Source: Tuctoria greenei (lineage: Eukaryota > Streptophyta > Magnoliopsida > Poales > Poaceae). Taken from it: a stretch of 64,000 nt of DNA. The translations under genes and the position numbers were made by a program. The DNA is taken from NCBI GenBank assembly GCA_036927565.1, contig JAYESD010000010.1:117334866-117398865 (forward strand). Reading direction: 5' to 3'. Below are positions 1-11,817 of this stretch, piece by piece. Position 1 is the stretch's first letter; each line of letters opens with the position of its first letter. A model generated the notes under the pieces. That model was not told the origin of the DNA and ran no database searches. It worked only from the letters and a program-made list of their open reading frames with translations.

Positions 1-130
1 GGCTATATACTGTGGTCGGCACACAACGAAAAGCAGGGAAGAATTATAGTCTAAGAGAACTTGTCTCTTTACCCATTGCATCAGCGATCAGGTGGTAGGC
101 TCGGCTGCGTTTACAAGAATATCCATGACA
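1..130 (+). repeat. Copia-type LTR, 3' part (left edge cut by window)
   Basis: The first 130 bases match, with small gaps, the right-hand part of the LTR-like sequence at 30698-31020: both contain GTGGTCGG, AAGCAGGGAAGAATTATAG, CTCTTTAC and TTTACAAGAAT in the same order. The segment ends in TGACA and is followed three bases later by a tRNA-Met-type primer-binding site, as expected for a 5' LTR of a Ty1/copia element. The rest of the LTR lies outside the window. Confidence 0.55.
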
Positions 131-133
131 ATT

Positions 134-147
134 TGGTATCACAATCC
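134..147 (+). other. Primer-binding site, tRNA-iMet type (degenerate)
   Basis: TGGTATCACAATCC resembles the usual plant copia PBS beginning TGGTATCA, three bases after the LTR end. The first eight bases match and the rest has drifted. Confidence 0.5.
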
Positions 148-159
148 AACAACGATCCC

Positions 160-807
160 ATGGGCAACAAAGATTCAATGATGGACATTGCGCTCGGCGC
201 TTTGTGTGATAAGATTGCTAAAATCACCGCGACTGTACAAGAGATGACAGAACAAGCGAAGCATACTTCCGCAATGTTGAAAATTATTTTTGATACAAAA
301 TTCTATGTCGAACTTGGCGTAGAATATGTGCCTTTAGTGGAGAACAAGATCGAATCGGAATTTCTGATCACGGAAGCTACACCGGAGCACAACTCTAGTT
401 CCTTCATCGATGGGATCAAGGGTCCGCTAGTCGTGGAAACCATGACAACGCGGTTGAATGGAGTGCGACATCTACTAGATCTACGCTGCAACTCGCCCAC
501 TCGGCTGCCGCAACTCGACATCCACGTTCATGTGCCTCAACAAGATCCGGAGCAAGTGGCTCCACTTCGTCTAAATCGACCTATGTCACGACGCCGTTCC
601 AGCCACCGCGTCGACACCCGATTCAGTCTTCACCACCGACATTGCATCTGCGCTCCTAGCTCGATAACGCATGTTTCCCATCGTGCCCGGTCCCTTGGTC
701 GCGCATGCCAACCTCCTCATGGCTTTCGTAGACTCTACCGTCGGCTCCACGTCGATTCAGGGCCAGATCTGCCGCGGACACACCCAACATCGATCAGCAG
801 CGCTTAG
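160..807 (+). CDS. Unrecognised ORF directly behind the copia PBS
   Basis: A 216-codon open frame starts at an ATG (residues MGNKDSMMDIALGALCD) 13 bases after the PBS, where gag of a copia element should begin. The N-terminal 60 residues are acidic and helical in character. The C-terminal half is Arg/Pro/His-rich and looks like out-of-frame sequence. I see no zinc knuckle and no recognisable gag motif. It may be a decayed gag or the leader of a non-autonomous element. The open frame extends in frame to 61 without a nearer ATG. Function is unknown and expression is doubtful. Confidence 0.25.
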   Translation: MGNKDSMMDIALGALCDKIAKITATVQEMTEQAKHTSAMLKIIFDTKFYVELGVEYVPLVENKIESEFLITEATPEHNSSSFIDGIKGPLVVETMTTRLNGVRHLLDLRCNSPTRLPQLDIHVHVPQQDPEQVAPLRLNRPMSRRRSSHRVDTRFSLHHRHCICAPSSITHVSHRARSLGRACQPPHGFRRLYRRLHVDSGPDLPRTHPTSISSA

Positions 808-937
808 GCGTCCAATCGCTCCAGGCAGGATGTCATGCTCCTCGTGTCGCCTAGAACTGTCAAGCGCCTGATTGGGACACCTTGGCATCTCCTGGTGATG
901 GAGTTCTTTACTCGGAGTACTAAATATACCAACAGTA

Positions 938-1771
938 CGTGACCACTACGCGACTATGGGCTCAAGCTACTCTCCAGTCGAGGAGGGGCCCGCCACCAAC
1001 GCCACAACCATGCGAGTTCGGTATACTTAACTCGCCCAAGTCCCGACTGAGAGGTCGGGTTGGCGATTCCTCCTAGGCTCGAGCTCGGAAGAGGCGGATA
1101 GTTAGGAACATTTATGATGGGCGATGGGTGTGATAACTTCGTCAGGGGGAAGCACCCGCGATGTGACCCGTTACAGGATAAGGCTGACATCCATCTCATC
1201 TGTTGTCAGAAGGGCGGTAACTTCACTCTGAAGACAGTTCCTTGGAGACCACGAAAGCCAAGACCGAAGCTTCTGACAGACTGGATACATAAAACAAACA
1301 CTGTAAAACCGGCCTCACTATGAGGAATGTCGGATAGATAGGGTCATCTTGCCCTTCTATAAAAGAACCCCCAAGGCCTTTAACCGGGGAAGGGGAGTGA
1401 ATTCACTCTGTATCTGCGGTTACTATTCGCATTTTACTTTTCGCATTTACTTACACTTTTCTTTGGTGCTCTTGAACCCTTTTCCTTTGACGCACTTGCA
1501 TTCATGCTTTACTTTCATACGCTTGTGTGTGTTTATGTCTACGTATTACTTTAATAGCGGTTCTTACTTTCTTAGAGTTCATATACTCGGGCCAGACCCG
1601 CTTGTAATATGTTCTCTCACCTTTTGAGCTAACAAGATCACGTAAGACTCTCGCTGGACATAGAGCCTTTTTTGGCTGGACCAGGATAAATCTATTGTTT
1701 TTTGTAGGCTAACCTTACGGAGATGAACGTGATTTAATAAATTATACTAGTCGGTTTGTGAAACATTGACA
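938..1771 (+). repeat. 5' LTR of a deleted Tat/RIRE2-like gypsy element
   Basis: It begins near GTGACCACTACGCGACTA and ends in TTGACA just before a PBS. Its 5' half (about 938-1385) and last 40 bases are repeated at 3189-3664, so the two copies are read as a pair of LTRs. A TATA box (TATAAAA, 1358-1364) lies about 420 bp in, with downstream promoter and leader-like sequence. The exact 5' base is uncertain by several nucleotides. Confidence 0.6.
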
Positions 1772-1773
1772 GT

Positions 1774-1791
1774 TGACGCGCCATGTAGTGA
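1774..1791 (+). other. Degenerate PBS of the Tat-like element
   Basis: TGACGCGCCATGTAGTGA follows the LTR by two bases and resembles the TGGCGCGCCAGGTAGGGG-type PBS common in grass Tat-lineage elements, with four mismatches. It fixes the element's plus-strand orientation. Confidence 0.5.
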
Positions 1792-1821
1792 AACTCTATT
1801 GCGCGTTCTCATCAGCTTCGT

Positions 1822-3188
1822 ATGACTTCATCGACATCAATCTTCATCTCTAGCGAGGAGGTACGCATTGGTGGCTTTGAGTTCCCCACTGACAGCATCA
1901 GGGGGCTCGAGATCGATTCCATCTTCGCCGCAGGCCAAACTTTCTGCTTCAGATGCCTGGATTTCGTCGTTGATGACAACGAAATCCTCCGGAGAGTCTA
2001 CGATGACCACACCGACAACGCTCCGACGGTTTCTTTTGCCAGGATGATCGACCACGACACCCCATCTCTAGCAAATCCTGGAGGAACAACCGCTAGCGGT
2101 GACTCTGACAACACCACCAAGGTAAGTAGCCACGCCTTGTGAATACTTTGTCGCCAAAACAGGCAAAGGTGTTTGCGACGAAACATCTGCTGACGCTCCA
2201 CCGGAGCTCACGCTAGCACGGCTGGAGACACGAGCCCTTCGGCTCGAAAGAGATGGCGGTCGTTGCGGGGCAAATTGACCCGCCGCCAATGCAGAGCATC
2301 ATAACCCACATCAGACCCTCACAACCAAGCACAGAAAGAGCCGCATATTAGCCCACACCGTTCCCCGGGCCGGATCCAGGCATGACGCGCTATTGGGCAT
2401 TTCACATTCGCGTCGATGTCCCCGCCAGCGCACACGACCCCTCGCGTTTTGAGCGGGCACGTCAGAATGTAGTGGCGACAACCGCGCTACTGTGTGGTTT
2501 GCCAGAGCCCGTTAAGCCCGAATCCTGGCTAGCCTAATGAAACCTCCAATCTCTATTAGATCGAGCGTCCACTCAGCATGCGGAAAGCTCCCTCGCTCGA
2601 AAATAGGAGGCATCAGACCGAGGCGGGAATCAAGAACACGTCATGGGCGAGACCGAACCCCCAGGCCGCGCGCCCAGACAAGGTGAGTGAGATCGGAGGG
2701 GCAAGATCGTTGGCCTTGACACGCGTCTCCACTTATGGGCACAGCGGTAACTCCGACTCCCGTAGAACCGTCGGAGCGCGACTGTGGACCTGAACTTCAT
2801 TCCCGCACTTCGATCAGGCATCCCGTATCGTCGGTATCCACTGACACGCTGTTACGACAGCGATGAAGGTCGGAATCTGAGCCCCAATGCCCTCGAGCCG
2901 AGAGCCTTCGGCAGACAAGTGCGCAGCGCGGCATTTCCGCCCTGCTTTCACGCGCCAAACAACATTGCCAAGTACGACGGCAAAACAAATCCCAACGTAT
3001 GGTTGGAGAATTACTGCCTCGCGCGTCAGATCAGGGCACCACAGATGACCTCTTCATCGTCCAGTACCTCTCCATGTAACTGGCTGACTCAGCTCGAGTG
3101 TGGCTCGAATATCAGCATGTTGACACCATCCGTAATTGGGTTGAGCTCAGATCCTCCTTCACCGGTAACTTACAAGGCACGTACGTAT
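1822..3188 (+). pseudogene. Tat/RIRE2-like gag remnant
   Basis: Only the 3' part is recognisable. About 2940-3190 can be read across frames as NIAKYDGKTNP, a WLENY motif, WLEY and NLQGTYV, the usual landmarks of the gag capsid domain of Tat-lineage gypsy elements. Frames change between the motifs, so it is not translatable. The upstream part (an open frame of 106 codons at 1822-2142 and GC-rich sequence to about 2800) sits where the gag N-terminus should be but shows no motif I know. The gag stops abruptly at NLQGTYV and runs straight into the next LTR, so protease, RT and integrase were deleted or never present. Confidence 0.5.
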
Positions 3189-3664
3189 GTGACCACTACG
3201 CGACTACGAGTTGGAGCTAGTCTCCAGTTGAGGAGGGGCTCACGGCTCACCACCAACGCCATGGCCAAGCAAGGTCGGGGTACCTAACCCGCCCAAGTCT
3301 CGACCGAGAGGTCAAGCGGACGATTCCTCCCAGGCTCGAGCTCGGGAGCGGCGGGTAGTCGGGGGCCTTTATTGGTGGGCGTGATAACTTTGGGAGGGTA
3401 GGCGCCCGCGATGTGACCCATCGCAGAATAAACCTAACATTTGTTTCATCCATCGTTAGAAGGGCAGTAACTTCATCGTGAAGACGGTTCCTTGGAGATG
3501 ACGAAGAGGCCAAGACCAAAGCTTTTGACAGACTGGATACATAGAATGAAGATTGTAAAACAAGCTCCACTATGAGGAATGTCGGATAGGTCCGCCTCGC
3601 TTCTCTATAAAGGAACCCCAAGGCCTTCAATAAATTGTACTAGTCAGTTTATGAAACGCTGACA
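3189..3664 (+). repeat. 3' LTR of the Tat-like element, internally deleted
   Basis: It repeats 938-1385 and then jumps from AAGGCCTTCAA directly to TAAATTGTACTAGTC, so about 340 bp present in the 5' LTR are missing. A TATA box (TATAAAG, 3606) is kept. It ends in CTGACA like the 5' copy. No polypurine tract precedes it, consistent with the internal deletion. No target-site duplication is visible. Confidence 0.6.
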
Positions 3665-3846
3665 CCTGGCGTCCGGATGCAGCGTCCAGGCCTCTTTTGA
3701 CTCTATATGGTGTCTGTGTTGTGGAGTGGTGTAGAGCGGAGGCACGCAGCCGCGTCGAGCGAGTCTGGGGCAGAGGCGAGAGGAGGGTGAGAGGAGCGGA
3801 GCAGAGGCGCGCAGGTGGGAGGAGAGGGAGGAAGGCAGAGGGCGGC
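3665..3846. other. Unassigned purine-rich sequence
   Basis: Between two element remnants, a GC- and GA-rich segment dominated by GAGAGGAGG-type runs on the plus strand. No ORF of note and no recognised element end. Confidence 0.5.
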
Positions 3847-3917
3847 TGTCTAAGTGTGTAAACGACACTTCCCCCGATACTACTAAAGCGTAGTCTGCAG
3901 AGGTTTGTATTCGGATG
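3847..3917 (-). repeat. 71-bp tip of a Tat-like LTR (same family as 26495-27344)
   Basis: TGTCTAAGTGTGTAAACGAC and the following 50 bases match the 3' LTR tip at 26495-26566 with scattered C/T and G/A changes. The match ends at about 3917, where the LARD-like array begins, so this is a truncated LTR end at a junction between elements. Confidence 0.6.
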
Positions 3918-4590
3918 ACCATGTCTTCTACTCTCTTTTTATGCAATGAATTTTTGAAGAGAGTACTAAGCATGAATGATATGGAGTTTCTCTTTTTATT
4001 GTGGAATGGTGGTATGATGGAAATTTGCTTACTTCTAGTGTAGAAGTATAACATGTGCAAGTGAAGTTTTGAATTCAAAAAGTAATGAAAGAAATCTTAT
4101 ATATATCTATACTAGTTTGACAAAGCTCAATGTGAAAGCAAATAGCATATGCATAAGGTTTATCAATGTAATGTATCATATGGCTTTGGTGTGGCTTCCA
4201 ATCAAATGAGGATAACTTAAATCTTTTTATAATTTCTCCAAAAATCTAAGTTTCACTATGAAACTAGGAATAACAGCCCTATCACTATATGATGTTTCAC
4301 AACAACTTAGAATGGACTAAGCTTTTGCTTCCCACAATTTTCAAATCATGGAAAAAGCAATTTTTGGCCAATGAGAGCAATATGTTGGAGAGTAGTAAGT
4401 TGTAAACTAGGGACTTAGGAAAATTAAAATAGAGCAACTATTCATCATTTCATCTATGTGAATTCCAAGTCATTCTTACCCCACATCTTTTATTTTATTT
4501 AAAAATAAAATATATACTATATTTTTTTAGATGCAAGGTGGATGATAGGTAAGTGGAAAATAAATATGCAAGGGTTTGATAAAATTTACC

Positions 4591-5175
4591 TCAAGTGGGG
4601 GTCCTCCCCCAAGCCCTTTCTTCACCCACCTCCATGTCGAGGGTTGAACCCTTGATGACGGAAGTATGTCGCGAGATCGGCTTGTTGTTGTTGTAGCGTG
4701 GAGTTGAGGTTGACGAATTGAGCGTCCATGTGTTGTTATCAGTCTTGGGTACCTTGATCATGCCCTTGAGAGTGTTGTAGATATCACCCGCCATTACTTC
4801 AAGCTCCTCCATACGTCTAGAGAGGTTCGTCATTCCTTGACTATAATCGCGATGACTTCTAGCCGAAGTGGAATGGCATCTTCTCATAGATGTTGGAGGC
4901 AAGTTGCTAGAGCTTGAAGTGGATAGGGGTGTTTCCCACGTAGCACCTAGCCATCCATGCCAAGACGTACCTTTAATCTCATACGATGGAGGTTGAGTCC
5001 ATCCGGGTGCATCACCCGTTGGGTTCTCTTCCTCTTCGTACTCATGGACCGTGGAGGTTGTCGGGGGCATGACTGCTCTTCTTGTACGGCTTCTAGTTAC
5101 CCTGCCAGAGACATTACTTCTTCCGGCTTCCTCGATGTGAAGTAGGTCAAAGGTTAGCCTCCGGCACTTGTACAA
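4591..5175 (-). CDS. Short internal ORF of the LARD-like element
   Basis: A 194-codon open frame lies in the shorter internal region. It contains basic (VSGRVTRSRTRRAV), acidic (EYEEEENP) and possibly coiled-coil stretches (SRRMEELEVMAGDIY). The last resembles the helical segments seen near gag in Athila-like elements, but there is no zinc knuckle or enzyme motif. The corresponding part of the longer unit (about 8350-9100) is not open, so the frame is not conserved between the two units. It could be a decayed gag-like protein or chance. Confidence 0.3.
   Translation of the reverse strand: MYKCRRLTFDLLHIEEAGRSNVSGRVTRSRTRRAVMPPTTSTVHEYEEEENPTGDAPGWTQPPSYEIKGTSWHGWLGATWETPLSTSSSSNLPPTSMRRCHSTSARSHRDYSQGMTNLSRRMEELEVMAGDIYNTLKGMIKVPKTDNNTWTLNSSTSTPRYNNNKPISRHTSVIKGSTLDMEVGEERAWGRTPT
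4596..4611. other. Conserved GGGGG/CCCCC hairpin in internal region (short unit)
   Basis: TGGGGGTCCTCCCCCA forms a 6-bp stem with a 4-base loop. On the minus strand it reads as a PPT-like GGGGGAGGACCCCC. The same hairpin is conserved at 8352-8367 in the longer unit. Confidence 0.55.
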
Positions 5176-5399
5176 ATGATAATCCGGGTTAGGTAACCGA
5201 TTTCATTGACAAAGCCGAGATAATAAAATATCAAAGAGCCATCTTGATCATGCTTAAGGGTATGTCCTTGCACTAAATATTCTTCATCAGTTCATTCTCT
5301 TTCATTTTCAATATACTCAAATGAAGAATATTAAAGTGCTCCTACCCTAGTAGCAATATGGGTAATTGTTGACGGCTCCTAAGATATACTAACAAATCG

Positions 5400-5417
5400 T
5401 CCCCGACAACAGCGCCA
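5400..5417 (-). other. PBS, tRNA-Asp type (two mismatches), second LTR of the array
   Basis: The plus strand TCCCCGACAACAGCGCCA equals the 3' end of plant tRNA-Asp including CCA except for two G-to-A changes. It sits four bases from the LTR end at 5422, so this LTR has a PBS on its 3' side and is not simply the terminal 3' LTR. Confidence 0.75.
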
Positions 5418-5421
5418 TAAA

Positions 5422-6988
5422 TGCTTGTTGGTATTTCTTAACACCACAGATCATCTCCGGTAAAGAGATGAGATCCGCACGCGCACGGAAGATACCGTTG
5501 TAGCATTTCACCCATGAGTATTCCCAAGGGTATCGTATTTATCCCAAAGGAAGGCAATGGAGTAAAGTATATACTACTCTTATGGTCAAGCTATGGGATA
5601 CTAATCCATTATCCGGACAGGGGTAAGTTGATAATAGGGGTAGTGTGACACACACCTAGGCAATCTATTCTAAAGGGTAAAATGGGTCCTAGAGGGTGAT
5701 TAGATTGAGAGTTAGAGAGTTGCTCCTACAATGCTCCTAATACAAATACATAGCCTAAGGTGATACTAATGGTCATGTCAAAGAAAATTCCTATGCAATG
5801 CTATTCAACACGTCGGGCACGGGCTTACCCCTAGCAATACTAGGGCGACTCCCGCCAAGAGCCTGTGGCATAGATGAACGTGGAGGATTACAAAGGACAG
5901 ATAGGGTTGTCACCATATACTGCCTACCTCTTCAATCCGTTGGTCTACGAGACATCCAACGCTACTAAAATACCCTAGCACCATGCTAGCATACTAAGCA
6001 AATACCTTAGGAGCCATGGCACAAGCCATCCTAAGTCAATGACTAACCTAAACATCGTTGAATCAATGTTGAAGCATAGCATAAGTCATTCATATTAACA
6101 TAATCATATCATAACTACATAGACTATAGTGGGGGTCTATAGTGTTTACGACTATAAGATGTGATCATGAGAGTGAAATCATAAAGACTATACCTTCCAC
6201 ATACATGGACTCCACAATCAAACAAGAAACGCTTTGTCCAAGTATACGTATAAAAGAAGATTAAACATAATATCTTTATTGATCACAAAGTCACAAATAC
6301 AAGAAGGAATATATGAGCCATACCTTTACCAATGTGGAATTCGGAAGAGAGACTCCTTCTACTCCTTTCCCAATTTGGACCTGGGACTAGAGGCTCTCCT
6401 CTCTACATCCTAACTCCTCTAAGGACTATGGAAGATAGTGTATACAATAGAATGATGTCCAAGTGGTGTGTGTTGAAGTGAGGGGTAGGGGGTCCTATTT
6501 ATACTAGTGTTGAGGTCGGTTCCTGCCACCAAAAGCGCGCGAATCAGTCACCATTGACTCCAGGGAGCCGGGAGGAGCCAACACATAGAGGTTGATCAAG
6601 TTTGGTGCAAAGACCAGGTCGGCCAACCCCTGGTTCGGTCGACCTGGTCATTGCACCATTTCCCGTGTGCTTTCTCCATGTGGCTGCCAGGTGGGTCCCA
6701 TTGATGTATATGGGTGATACACCGTTGGATCTCCTCGGATACTTCTGTTTGTGGGCCATTTGATCCATGGGATGCCACGTGTCGTCGCCTGATTGGTTGG
6801 GATGATATTTTATAGGATTGGTCCCTCTACATTTCCTCATTTCCTGCATAAAATGTTGCATACACATATTTCTCCAAGTCCAAGTGGAATTGGGTTAGAT
6901 AGAAAGGTGATGTGTGCAAGAAATGACAAATCCTTCATATAATTGAGTTAAATTGATGGATGAAATTAGTATATAACAACCGTCAACA
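5422..6988 (-). repeat. Athila-like LTR, second copy in the array
   Basis: On the minus strand it starts TGTTGACGGTTG and ends in GCA. It aligns along its whole length with 11899-13463 with scattered substitutions. The TATA box is the reverse complement of TATTTATA at 6496-6503. A hairpin (arms 6613-6626 and 6635-6648) lies 110 bp upstream of the TATA. It is preceded by a PPT at 6989-7004. Confidence 0.8.
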
Positions 6989-7004
6989 AACTCCCCCAAG
7001 CTTA
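6989..7004 (-). other. Polypurine tract of the LARD-like element
   Basis: The minus strand reads AAGCTTGGGGGAGTTT directly before the LTR start TGTTGACG, the classic plus-strand priming site position. Confidence 0.8.
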
Positions 7005-8351
7005 TCCTTTGCTCGTCCTGAGCAAAGTCAAGACTTTAGGTTGATGATTAGGAGTTGCTACAATATCTTATTTTCAAAAGTATCTAATGCACAACAAGAT
7101 ACTCTACCTAGTATTGCAGAAATTGGCTATGATACCCTACCTTTCTTAAGTTATCATGGGGCTTATGCTTTTTCATATTCATGAGTAGTTGAAAGGTAGA
7201 ATAGCAAATGGAGCAAACATAGCCTAGAGATCAAGTTTCACTTAAATCCCGGAGAATTCAATTTAGATATTAAGTACCTCAATTTGATTCTCTCAGTCAC
7301 ACCTTTGTGGATAGTGGAAATATTTCCTCACCAAAGCATTGTACCTCTACTATTCCTACTCATTGAATATGGCTTGTATGTGGAGCTTGGTAAGGAAAGC
7401 AAGTAGGCATATTTGCATCACATATATTGCTAAGTCAAAAGAGTAAACCTTAGGAGAATTCAATTCAAAACTTTTTGATTCAAGACTAGTGCATGTGTGA
7501 TGGAGCGGAAGTGGATGTGGATACTTGAGATAACTCCTTTTTGGAATATTCTCTCTTTCTTTTGCAGGGATGAAACATGGCTACTTTTCTTTTCTCTTTT
7601 TTTTTTTCTCATGCTTATGATGTAAGCATGCTTTTTTGTAGCCATGTCTTCTACTCCCTTTCTTTGCAATGAGCTTTGAAGAGAGTGCTAAACATGAATA
7701 ACATGGAGTTTCTCTTTTTGTTGTGGTATGGTGGATATGATGGATGTTTTGCTTACTTCTAGTGTAGAAATATAGCATGTGCAAGTGAAGTCTTGAATTC
7801 AAAAAGAGTTGAATGATTTCTCACATAGGTCTATACTAGTTTGACTAGGCTCAATATGAAAGCAAATACCATATGCATAAGGTTTTGTCTATGTATGAAC
7901 ATCATATGGCTTTGGTAGGTATTTCCAATCAATTGAGGGAAACTTAAATCTTTTTAGAATCTCTCCGGAAATCTAAGTTTTACTTTCAAACTAGGACTAG
8001 CAGCCCTATTACCAATTCTAGTCTTGCAACAACCTTGAATTAGATTAAGCTTTTGCTACCCACTGCTTCCAAATTAAGGTAAAAGTATTTCAAACCAATG
8101 AAAGCAATATTCGGAGAGTAGCAAGTTGTAAACTAGAGACTTAGGAAAATAAAACAGAGCAACTATTCATTATTTCATCTATGTGAATTTTAAATCATTC
8201 TTACCGCACATATTTGATGAAATCAAATCTAACCTATTTTTATATTTTTATTTTTTTTAAATGCAAGGTAGATGATGGAGGGATGGAAAATAAATATGCA
8301 ATGGGTGATTTGAAATAAAAATGTAGTGGGTGTGATATAAGTTACCTCAAG

Positions 8352-8367
8352 TGGGGGTCCTCCCCCA
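8352..8367. other. Conserved GGGGG/CCCCC hairpin in internal region (long unit)
   Basis: Same 16-bp hairpin as at 4596-4611, here followed by AAGCTTATT, so that the minus strand reads AAGCTTGGGGGAGGACC. This resembles the element's terminal PPT (AAGCTTGGGGGAGT) and may be an internal polypurine tract. It lies about 1.36 kb from the LTR. Confidence 0.5.
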
Positions 8368-10390
8368 AGCTTATTCTAGATCAAGGTTCGTGATAGGGGT
8401 TGAAACCCTAACAACGGAGGTAGGCCATGAGTTGGCCTATCCTTGTTGCAGCATGGCTTTGACAATGGAGGGTTGAGTGTTGATTGTTGTGTTGCCTCCC
8501 ATTGACACCATGAGTGTGGTTGAATAGAGTGTTTCCTATGTTGATCGTCCACACATCAGGGTCTCCATGTGTTGGGTGCAATTTGTCATTCCTTGGCTAG
8601 GATAATGATAACCTTTAGATCCAAAGGAATGACGTGCACTCAACATACATTGAGTATGTTCGTCATTCTTTGGCTAAGGTATATCATATCTTCTAGCCAC
8701 ATAGGAATAACTTGTACCCAATGATGGTGGCAAATCCCTTGAGCTTGAATGAGTGCTTAAAATAGTTGAGATAATAATGCTCTCATCCATTCGTGGCAGC
8801 TCATTGGTTGCTCATGGAGGGTTCCCATTTCAAATATCTAGCCTCGTATAGTTATGATTGACCTTCGGCCATAATCTCTGATAGATAACAACCATCCTAA
8901 TTTACTCCTTGGACAAGAGATGTTGAAATAAAATCCTTTAGGGATCCCAACAATCAGCTTCATGAATGCTTGCATAGTAATATTAATCCTGTAAATTTCT
9001 CTCTTGAATGGAGAGGGATGGTTAGCTCCCAAGACTTGTACAAATGAATGTTTGAGTTAGGTAACCGAACTTTCATTTGTACATACGGGGAAGAACAAAA
9101 TCAAATATGCATTGGATCCAATGTCAAGTGTATCTATGATCAATGTGTTATTCATTGATAAGAGTGGAGCTTTATGGATAATTCATGTTGCATATTTTCT
9201 AAAGCTCCTACTCATAGCAATGCATGTGATAGAAATACACTATATGGATCCCTACACCTTTTAAAGTTTCTAACCATCTTAGCTTGTAAGAGCAAATTTT
9301 TATCATTTAGACCATGACAAACAAGATTCTCAATTTATCCTCCTGAACCTCATTAGGAATTTGAAATTTAGTGACTCCTCCTAAAAATGCAATTCAATTT
9401 CAGAGTAAGGATATCACTTATTCCTAGGAGTTTGAAATCTAGTGACACCATCTATGCATGAAGCTCAATTAAAAATTATGGTTGTCACTATGCCCAAGTT
9501 TCTATATGCCAATTCACCAATTAAGTCATGCCCAAAATTTTTTTTTTCTAAACCTCGACAAAAAAGACTAAGTTTACAAAACAATTCTTAAAGGATTCTA
9601 AATACTTGTTTGAGATTTTTCCAAGTAGGTGGGATTTCCTTTTGGAGATCCAAAAGTCAATACCCACGCTTACTCTTGTGAGGATGCTTGAGAATTGAAT
9701 GATGAGGAAGTGTCAACCTTCCTCACAAATGCAAGCAAATACATTCAATTCTATGGCAAACCAAACAATGGAAACTTCTAAACTCATACCTCATTTGAAA
9801 AACAGTTGGTGACGAAGGTCTTTGTGTGAGAAACTCACAACCTTGATTTTCGGCGTAGGCTTGATGGTTGATGTCAAATGCCAAGTTGAGATTGGATTTG
9901 GCAATGGATTTGGTTCTGGCTCCTCCTTGGGTCATCATCTTAAACATTTCTCTTCCTCAAACTCAAAATGAGTTTGAAGGAGAGAAGTGTTCTCAAATCC
10001 TCCCAATGGTGACTTGAGCTTGATGAAACCTTCCACTTTCTTGCCATACCATCTGTTCACAATTTTGACCTAGCTGCACTTTAAGCAAGAACAAACAAAA
10101 AACTCAAAAACGGGTTACGTTAGCCAAAAGCAAATTGAACCCATTTTTTAAATTGTCTTGCCTAGCTTGAAATAACTTGTAAATGCAATGAGGGTCAAAG
10201 CAAATCTTTTTGGTTTGAACTAGGAAGATAAATTCAAGTGGTCATGCACGTAGTTCATATCTAATTAAATTTCTCCCCTAATTCAAATTTTTAGTTCTAT
10301 GATGGTTGGAAATTTTACTTTCCAACATGCAAGTGTGGAATTTCAAACATGCAAATGCAAGGGTTGATGCAATTCGGAAAACAAATATGA

Positions 10391-10506
10391 GATAACTACC
10401 AATTAACCTATTGGCAACGACTCACCGAATTTTTGAAGTCCGGTGAGTGATAACTACCAATTAACCTATTGGTAAGGACTCACCGAATTTTTGAAGTCCG
10501 ATGAGT
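10391..10506. repeat. 58-bp tandem duplication
   Basis: Two adjacent copies beginning GATAACTACCAATTAACCTA, at 10391 and 10449, each containing CTCACCGAATTTTTGAAGTC. The copies differ at only a few bases. Confidence 0.85.
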
Positions 10507-11817
10507 AGGACTTACCTCCGTTCTGTTCAGCGTGATGATTTGTTGTCCAATCCCGGAGTTGAAGATGTGGACGATTTCTTATATTTTGACATGCCAAACT
10601 CATTTGGCTGTCATTTGGACATGTGGGCCACATGGTGGCCCTAGTCTCTCCTCGTTGTATTGATATAGACATGTTGTTGTAGCGACGGGTTCTCCCTCTT
10701 GAATGTATTCCTTCATGAGCATGGTGAGGCTTTGTCCTTCTTAGGGGTGCCACTCTGACCATATTGATATTCCATTGAATCAACCCATACCTTGATCACG
10801 GGTCAAAGGCTTCCTTGGGCATGATGACATGTGGACTCCACAATCAAACAAGAAACGGTTCATCCACAATGTCACTTGCCCTAGGTTGAATGGGTTTGGT
10901 CAAAGTGTGGGAATCCCAACAAGTGATGTGGGAAATCTTGGACTTTGAATGCTCCTTAAGTTCTTGTACTTGGCCAAGATCTTCATGTGAATGTTGTCTT
11001 GATTTCTGCTTGGCCAAGATACTTCAAGGTAGGCTAGTTTAACTTAAATCCCTTGGAAATCCATAGCCTCCTTGAATACAAGGGTGATGTTAATTCCACC
11101 CTTGACGTCCTTGTGAATGGTAGCCATTGGAGTTGTTGTTTGAAAAAGGTCCTCATGGGTCTTAGGGAAATAATTCCCACGCGTCCCATGATGACATGGA
11201 TTTTCATAAATCATGTGAATATCCATGACTTGGATTATCCAAACAAATCTCCATTGACTTGGTATTCATGATACTTCAATGAGAGGTGTAGTTCCATAAC
11301 TAGCATGTCCACCTTGTGAAGTGGTGTGCATGAAAAGCTATGGGGACTCGAGCATTCTTCAATTCACCCCTTGAGTGGAGACCTTCTTCTCATCCATGAT
11401 GAATGAGAATAGGACTTCTTCAGCTCCAGCATGAATGTGGTCATGGATTGGTGGAGCCAACCCATGACACGAGTGTTGGATGAAGAGCCAGCTATCCACC
11501 CCATGGTGGAGGCAAACCAAGAAGAACTTCTTGGAGCCTTCCCCAAGCTTGGGTATGGATGACTTTGGCTCCTACTGAAAGCTGAAATTCTCCCGTAAAA
11601 AGGCAATGGTGTTGCCTAGCGAACATTTGTTGAGGTACGCCTTAAATCATCTTGCAGTTTAGCACTTGCATCCTCGTTTGCCATCCCATACACTGGGTTG
11701 GCCAACACTACCCTATTTTCACACAAAGGAGAAAACAAACAAGTGTAATCCTGTCTAATAACTATTAGTACCTATAGCTTAATCACAAGTGATAGCTATC
11801 CTTCACTTGCTTTGCCT

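Larger units (their letters stand above)
7005..11817 (-). other. Long internal region of the LARD-like element, essentially non-coding
   Basis: About 4.8 kb of AT-rich sequence with no open frame beyond about 105 codons (10466-10783, minus; no recognised motif). No retrotransposon enzyme motif is visible on either strand. It holds the conserved hairpin at 8352-8367, a poly(T)-rich stretch near 7600, a 58-bp tandem duplication at 10391-10506, and two diverged copies of a motif around TCATTCCTTGGCTA near 8590-8690. The 3' third is shared with 3918-5399. Confidence 0.6.
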
